Assembly: GCA_022360375.1 (NCBI GenBank)
Contig: JAKSCW010000040.1
Span: 1-10,956, forward strand
Direction: 5' to 3'
Origin: Balneolales bacterium
Lineage (GTDB): Bacteria > Bacteroidota > Rhodothermia > Balneolales > Balneolaceae
DNA length: 10,956 bases
Part shown: positions 6,681-10,956 of the stretch, one piece after another
Layout: every line of letters begins with the position of its first letter
Position numbering within the stretch: position 1 is the first letter of the stretch
The notes under the pieces: generated by a model
Database searches by the model: none
Told to the model about the DNA's origin: nothing
Seen by the model: the letters and a program-made list of their open reading frames with translations, nothing else
Made by a program: the position numbers and the translations under genes

Positions 6681-7526
6681 ATGAGAAGAATTTTTCTAGT
6701 TGGCTGCCCACGTTCAGGAACTACTCTTCTTCAAAGCTTAGTAGCAAGTCACCCTGATGTAGTTTCTTTTCCGGAAACGCATCTCTTTTCCAAAACTATT
6801 TCCATAAACAGAATTCTCCGGTTTTTTACAATTTACAGGAGCAAACATATTCATATTGTTCAAAACATCCTTGAAGACTTCAATGTTGATTTCCCAAAAA
6901 ATTCACCAGATGGGACATATTTCAGCACCAGGAAATGGGTTGAAAAACTCTTGCCAGTACTTGATGAAATTGCACTTAGCCATTTAAATGGAAAGAGTCC
7001 TGTTTTACTGCTTGAAAAAACACCCCGGCATCTCCACTTTGTAGAATTAATTAGGGAAGCTGACCCTGATGCTCAGTTCATCCATATAATCCGCAAAGGG
7101 GAAGAAGTGGTTGCAAGCTTAACCGAGGCTACTGCTAATAGCCCGGCCAGTTGGAGTGGCAGCCGATCCATAAAAAAATCGATATTCTGGTGGAATAGAA
7201 GCATCAAAATCTCTGAACAATTCATTGGAAGAGATGGGCATCATTTTGTCTGCTACCAGGAATTGGTTAATAAAACCGATCAGGTTTTACAGAATTTGTT
7301 TTCCCATATTGGATTGAAATTCGATCCTTCGATGATTGACTCTTTTCACGATACTGCTGGCGCCTTAATAAATGAACAAGAAATCTGGAAATCAAAAAAC
7401 CTGACATCGGATATTTCAGGTTCTAATAAATTCGATCGGTTTACTGAAGATGAAAAAAAAATGATCACGAATTCACTTCGAAAATTCGATTATTCAAAAA
7501 TTCAGCTCAATAAAGCTGATAGCTGA
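6681..7526 (+). CDS. PAPS-dependent sulfotransferase (Sulfotransfer_3-like)
   Basis: Transfers sulfate from PAPS to a hydroxyl or amine of an acceptor, most likely a carbohydrate given the neighbours. The 281-aa protein opens directly with the 5'-phosphosulfate loop, GCPRSGTT at 8-15. It then has FPETH at 30-34, LLEKTPRHLHF at 110-120 and FIHIIRKGEEVVASL at 133-147, where R138 and S146 are the expected 3'-phosphate-binding residues. FWWNRSI (169-175) and CYQELV (191-196, the usual YEDL region) complete the fold. Length is normal for bacterial members, and there is no signal peptide or TM, so it works in the cytoplasm before export. Its ATG abuts the GT2 stop (TAAATG), so the two are translated from one message. 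The last 20 bases overlap the convergent Wzi-like gene. Sulfation of a lipid instead of a polysaccharide cannot be excluded. Confidence 0.93.
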   Translation: MRRIFLVGCPRSGTTLLQSLVASHPDVVSFPETHLFSKTISINRILRFFTIYRSKHIHIVQNILEDFNVDFPKNSPDGTYFSTRKWVEKLLPVLDEIALSHLNGKSPVLLLEKTPRHLHFVELIREADPDAQFIHIIRKGEEVVASLTEATANSPASWSGSRSIKKSIFWWNRSIKISEQFIGRDGHHFVCYQELVNKTDQVLQNLFSHIGLKFDPSMIDSFHDTAGALINEQEIWKSKNLTSDISGSNKFDRFTEDEKKMITNSLRKFDYSKIQLNKADS

Positions 7527-8937
7527 TACTAAAACCTACTCCCACACTACTTGAATAGAGTTCGCCAATATCTGTAGAAATTGCTGCGCCAAGTAGAATT
7601 TCTTCATTAGAGGGTAACGGCTTCTGTACTTCCAGGTAGAACGAATGATTCAGTTTAAGAACTTCATTCAAGGGGCGTAAAATAGCTACAATAGGACTCC
7701 CGGGTTCAACTTGTTCGATTATTTGATCTTGAAAAACCCCGTAGTTTCGGCTATAGGTATATTTAAACGTATAATCTATGTTGTTGTCAATCACTCCTTT
7801 AATTCCGATATGATGAGCTATTATGATATTATTATACACTGGCCGATCTAAAGAACCATCGCTTAAAGCTAATGAATTCCCTATCACTCTTCCTTCATAC
7901 GTCCAGCCCGTTCTGTATAACCAATGGTTGTAATAACTGGCGGTACCATATGGTTCAAATACATAGGAATCCTGCCTTTTGAAATTTAAATGCTCATAGT
8001 GAATGTTCTGAACAGAGCTCGCTTTTTTGAAAATAAAACCGGCACTCCATATTCCGTCCCATGGGCTCCGGAAGTGACGGGAATGGCCGTCTTCGAGGTA
8101 AAAAATTCGAGATGCATAAAATTCAACTGCACGTATTCGAGTGGCCGCCCTGAAATCATAAGTTGCAATACTGTTTCCAGCTACATTTGCCTGTTCGCCA
8201 GGCAGAGCCTCTGAACTCGAAGAGCCACGAGCAAAAAGAATATCCTTAAAAGCATTAAAATCGCGCGGAAATTTTCCAGAAGTCTCATTCTCACCTCCCC
8301 ATTGTGCATTATGGGTAATACCCCCAGATGCATATAGAAACCCAATATCTAAATTCATGTAAAAATATTTCTGATGAACATAAACCCCTTTGGTAAACCT
8401 GTCATCATTTTGCCAACCGTGGGAAAAATATCCTTTGTAATTTATATAACCTTGCAAAAACGGAACGGTTATAAAATCGTCGGTATAAAAAGCGATTTTT
8501 GGCATAGGAGATGCATTTCTGCTTACCATCAAAGAACCAGTAGACAATTCATTTTCAAATTGTGCTTGTGGGTCATAAAATTTTCCTCCCGTCAGTTTAA
8601 AACCACCAATCGTAGCATCCAGAAAAGCCTGGTTGAAGAAAACAGAATTATTTTTAGCACCCCTTATGATTAAGTCGGCCCCTCCATCAACCTTTACAAA
8701 TTCGGTATCAATAAACCGGGTTGCTACTTCCGAAGAGAGTATTGAGTTGGCTGAACTTTGGTCTACCACTCCATATTTTTCACTATGAAACCAAAAGGGC
8801 AATGCACTACTTTGATTACTAATATTCACATAATTTGATAACCCTATTACCACACTCAAACTATCCGGATAAACCTGTGCAGAAGTGGTAGTCGGTAATA
8901 ATAGCGGGACAAGTAACACCCAGAATAAACGCTTCAT
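7507..8937 (-). CDS. Wzi-like capsule assembly outer-membrane beta-barrel
   Basis: Predicted outer-membrane beta-barrel related to Wzi, the lectin-like protein that anchors and organises capsular polysaccharide at the cell surface. I place the start at the ATG at 8937. It gives a clean signal peptide (MKRLFWVLLVPLLLPTTTSA, residues 1-20), whereas a longer in-frame start at 9021 would add 28 residues lying inside the upstream gene and spoil it. The resulting 476-aa protein has alternating polar/hydrophobic strands rich in Y, F and G. The family block covers LPFWFHSEKYG (46-56), GGKFYDPQ (117-124), GSLMVSRNASPMPKIAFYTD (134-153) and KGYFSHGW (168-175). It ends in an aromatic residue (YQLY), as barrels usually do. 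It is last in a minus-strand operon, 4 bases after the preceding stop. E. coli Wzi is of similar size. The bound glycan here may be the sulfated product of the facing genes, which is inference. Confidence 0.85.
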   Translation of the reverse strand: MKRLFWVLLVPLLLPTTTSAQVYPDSLSVVIGLSNYVNISNQSSALPFWFHSEKYGVVDQSSANSILSSEVATRFIDTEFVKVDGGADLIIRGAKNNSVFFNQAFLDATIGGFKLTGGKFYDPQAQFENELSTGSLMVSRNASPMPKIAFYTDDFITVPFLQGYINYKGYFSHGWQNDDRFTKGVYVHQKYFYMNLDIGFLYASGGITHNAQWGGENETSGKFPRDFNAFKDILFARGSSSSEALPGEQANVAGNSIATYDFRAATRIRAVEFYASRIFYLEDGHSRHFRSPWDGIWSAGFIFKKASSVQNIHYEHLNFKRQDSYVFEPYGTASYYNHWLYRTGWTYEGRVIGNSLALSDGSLDRPVYNNIIIAHHIGIKGVIDNNIDYTFKYTYSRNYGVFQDQIIEQVEPGSPIVAILRPLNEVLKLNHSFYLEVQKPLPSNEEILLGAAISTDIGELYSSSVGVGFSISYQLY

Positions 8938-8941
8938 CGGT

Positions 8942-9865
8942 TTAGATGTCTGGAATTTTTTCGTTCGGATTAACGACAGGATATCTGCTTTTATATAAAG
9001 AGGCAATCGCATAACTACCAATATTAAATATACGCTTCATTACTAAATTTGCCGTTAAAATGCCTACCAGTACCCCTTTTGAGAGTTCTACCATACTTGT
9101 AGCTTCTAACGCCAGCGAAACGAACAATACATCTCTGCTTGGTAAAAAAGGGATTCTTGAGGTCAAAATCTGAATCGCTGAAAGACTAAACCAAATATTC
9201 AAATCAATACTTGGCTCTGCTACTTTCCACTGTAGAATTTGTATTACATTGATAAGAACTATTCTGGAAGAATGAACGAAAAAAATCTTTACAGAATCCT
9301 TAAAATTCAGAGAGATTAAAATATTCCGAAAGTAGTACGCTACGAACGAGAGAACCAGTACCACCACAGCAATAGTTAGCCACCTGGTTGTATTAATGCC
9401 TCCAAATAAATCATCCAGGTTTATAAAGCCTTGTACCAGAAAATAATAAAGAAGCAGAAGGGTAATGAACGTAGAGGCCAATGAGGACAAAATGATATTA
9501 TCCTTAATTACATTTAATGCTTCTTTTGTTGGTATTCCAAGTTTTGTTTTTGCCCAGTGAAACAGGAAAAATTCACCAGAGTAACCAACAACGTCGGTAT
9601 TCAATACTTTCTTTTGTATAAAAATTGGAAAGGCTTTCTTCCAGTCAAACTTCCAGCTAATCCGGTAAATCAAGATTTCGGTTAGAGGTAGTGAGAAATA
9701 GTTTGGGATAAATAGTACATAAAAGAGAATTTCTTCCGGTACTGATTGAATAATCTCGGCTAAACCTATTTCGTAAAGTTGATAAAACAAATATCCGATA
9801 ATGGATACTTGAAAAATGACAGAAACTACTTTTTTGAGTACACTTTTCTGCTTATCAGACAGCAT
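8942..9865 (-). CDS. Multi-pass membrane protein, possibly flippase-like (LPG-synthase-TM type)
   Basis: A 307-aa inner-membrane protein with hydrophobic segments at about 11-31, 47-66, 125-146, 160-178, 198-214, 222-245 and 262-290. I do not recognise it with certainty. Its size and layout recall the flippase-like LPG_synthase_TM/UPF0104 group. GYSGEFFLFHWAKTKLGIPTKEAL (94-117; a small-G-E patch, then K-x-G-I-x-x-x-E-A) and RIPFLPSRDVLF (237-248; comparable to the late P-rich motif before a conserved acidic residue) are the two best points of likeness. Members of that group are found next to glycosyltransferases and are proposed to move or modify lipid-linked substrates. The start at 9865 overlaps the stop of the GT8-like gene by 11 bases, and the stop lies 4 bases before the Wzi-like ATG. 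A role at the inner membrane in handling the same glycan or its lipid carrier is inference. A noncatalytic scaffold is an alternative. Confidence 0.6.
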   Translation of the reverse strand: MLSDKQKSVLKKVVSVIFQVSIIGYLFYQLYEIGLAEIIQSVPEEILFYVLFIPNYFSLPLTEILIYRISWKFDWKKAFPIFIQKKVLNTDVVGYSGEFFLFHWAKTKLGIPTKEALNVIKDNIILSSLASTFITLLLLYYFLVQGFINLDDLFGGINTTRWLTIAVVVLVLSFVAYYFRNILISLNFKDSVKIFFVHSSRIVLINVIQILQWKVAEPSIDLNIWFSLSAIQILTSRIPFLPSRDVLFVSLALEATSMVELSKGVLVGILTANLVMKRIFNIGSYAIASLYKSRYPVVNPNEKIPDI

Positions 9866-10892
9866 CTTGAGCAGGATTGTTAGAAGAAACAGTTTTTTGC
9901 ATTAAAAGCTCTGCTTCACTAACCGCTTGCAATCTGTTCCAGCACTTCTCAGAAAAGGAAAAAAATGGCTGTTTATCATGATACCAACCAAAATGTAAAC
10001 AGTAAGGCGTAGCCATCAGGTAATCCCCTTTCCTCGGAAACATTGAAAAAACAGAGAATAATGACTCTCGAAACCAACCCCAGGTTAATCCCCGGAAAGA
10101 ATAGACAAAGTCGTCGCAATAAAACTTGCACGATACATATTCAAAATCATCATCATGTTCAGTGAGAGAACTTATGTAATCCAACTGAGGGCTATTCTGA
10201 CCCTGGAGCCATGGATAAGTTGGGACATTCAGTTTTGACATAGCCATTGCTAAACTCCATTCACACGACTCCATGGTCCTCCCTTTCTCCATTTTCCGAC
10301 TCTTAAAATGTGTCTCGTCTTTTCTGGACAACATTTCCGCGGCTAGTTCACATACTTTTTTTGTCAGATCAGAATCTGACGCATACATCATCCCTGATTG
10401 TACTCTGCTCAGATAAGTTAGCCCAAACTTCTTTAGAGTTTTGTTTCTTTTTCGAAGCAGAATATCACTTAAAACAGAAACCCCTTTTGAAGCGCCAAAG
10501 AAATTGTCAGAAATCTGCTTGCCTGTGATTGTAAACTCAAACGGAGATAGTGATGACCACAATGAATTTGGATTTTTGCACCAAACAATATCACTATCAA
10601 GAAACAGGTTTTTCTCAAAAAACAGATAGTGATGAACATTATGTTTAAAACCTACGATTGATGCATGCTCTTCCGGAAGTGGATGAATGATATCAAAGAT
10701 ACGTTCCAGATTTTTCTCTTCCAGAATTTTCCGATGCTTATCTGTACAAACCAGAGCAACCGGCCGGCTCTTGTCGTGCCTTCTTAAGGTAACCACCGAA
10801 GCTATGGTATGCTTTAGATATTTCGGATGGCCATAGCTTACGTATACGTAACCTTCTTTGCCCTTCTTTCCCTGAACTATAGATTTTAGCAC
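9855..10892 (-). CDS. GT8-like glycosyltransferase (GT-A fold)
   Basis: A 345-aa soluble protein with the layout of retaining GT-A glycosyltransferases such as family 8. The first beta-alpha unit is GYVYVSYGHPKYLKHTIASV (14-33), followed by ALVCTD (46-51). The metal/donor DxD lies in NLFLDSDIVWCKNP (95-108; D99 and D101). QSGMMY (165-170) and ESCEWSLAMAMSK (208-220) are expected acceptor-side elements. PYCLHFGWYHDK (296-307) has histidines that could be the second metal ligand, as in GT8 enzymes. It lacks a signal peptide and TM. The start is GTG at 10892. No in-frame ATG, GTG or TTG lies between it and the TAA at 10941-10943, and the nearby ATGs are out of frame; there is no Shine-Dalgarno sequence. 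It heads the minus-strand trio and overlaps the next gene by 11 bases. Donor and acceptor are unknown. The exact GT family is less certain than the fold. Confidence 0.75.
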   Translation of the reverse strand: MLKSIVQGKKGKEGYVYVSYGHPKYLKHTIASVVTLRRHDKSRPVALVCTDKHRKILEEKNLERIFDIIHPLPEEHASIVGFKHNVHHYLFFEKNLFLDSDIVWCKNPNSLWSSLSPFEFTITGKQISDNFFGASKGVSVLSDILLRKRNKTLKKFGLTYLSRVQSGMMYASDSDLTKKVCELAAEMLSRKDETHFKSRKMEKGRTMESCEWSLAMAMSKLNVPTYPWLQGQNSPQLDYISSLTEHDDDFEYVSCKFYCDDFVYSFRGLTWGWFRESLFSVFSMFPRKGDYLMATPYCLHFGWYHDKQPFFSFSEKCWNRLQAVSEAELLMQKTVSSNNPAQDAV

Positions 10893-10956
10893 CGTCTGTT
10901 TTATTTCTAAGATACGGGTATTCCCCCCATCATAAAAGAATTATTAGCGTGCAGCC
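10893..10956. other. Upstream region of the GT8-like gene (window edge)
   Basis: These 64 bases precede the GTG start of the minus-strand trio and should include at least part of its leader. A run of six C (10923-10928; six G in the transcript sense) is the only distinctive feature. The closest -7-like box on the minus strand is TATCTTAG, one base from TAnnTTTG, without a TTG partner. No coding sequence is visible. Confidence 0.3.

Noticed and set aside
8374..8673. 99-codon plus-strand frame antisense to the Wzi-like gene
   Set aside because: Entirely within a well-supported barrel gene; the predicted product is basic and featureless.
8938..9021. Longer N-terminus for the Wzi-like protein starting at 9021
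   Set aside because: It would bury the signal peptide 28 residues in and overlap the membrane-protein gene; the ATG at 8937 gives a normal exported protein.
1..10956. CRISPR array, tRNA, IS element, toxin-antitoxin or defence system
   Set aside because: No regularly spaced repeats, cloverleaf, transposase motifs, terminal inverted repeats or known defence domains were seen on either strand.

Overview
The window looks like chromosome from a marine or halophilic member of the Bacteroidota/Balneolota group (Balneolaceae would fit). The grounds are indirect. The DNA is AT-rich, none of the nine inferred start codons has a recognisable Shine-Dalgarno sequence, one intergenic region has a TAnnTTTG-type promoter box, and the outer-membrane protein resembles the Bacteroidota form of the Wzi capsule-assembly family. 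No rRNA, tRNA, IS element, CRISPR array or phage gene was found. Coding density is high, with four CDS-CDS overlaps and no gene-free stretch over 165 bases.

Left block (1-3437, minus strand): a large two-halved RND/MMPL-type membrane exporter (832 aa), followed 91 bases downstream by an aldehyde dehydrogenase whose C-terminal part lies outside the window. The two are probably co-transcribed.

Middle block (3601-5754): on the plus strand, a small single-pass membrane protein is translationally coupled (TAATG) to a multi-pass protein resembling the HTTM/vitamin K-dependent gamma-carboxylase family. A secreted DUF3047 protein is on the minus strand, and its 3' end overlaps the HTTM gene tail-to-tail by 32 bases.

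Right block (5871-10892): this appears to be a surface-glycan locus in two facing transcription units. The plus-strand pair is a GT2 glycosyltransferase and a PAPS-dependent sulfotransferase with no bases between them. The minus-strand trio runs from a GT8-like glycosyltransferase, through a multi-pass protein that may be a divergent flippase-like/LPG-synthase-TM protein, to a Wzi-like outer-membrane beta-barrel. The trio is joined by an 11-base overlap and a 4-base gap. The two units overlap tail-to-tail by 20 bases. A reasonable model is that the glycosyltransferases build a glycan, the sulfotransferase decorates it, the membrane protein acts at the inner membrane, and the Wzi-like barrel anchors or organises it at the cell surface.

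No known defence or mobile system is visible. The most open questions are the HTTM pair, which keeps a lysine that seems to match the catalytic base of vitamin K carboxylase, and the compact sulfated-glycan locus with an unusual inner-membrane member.
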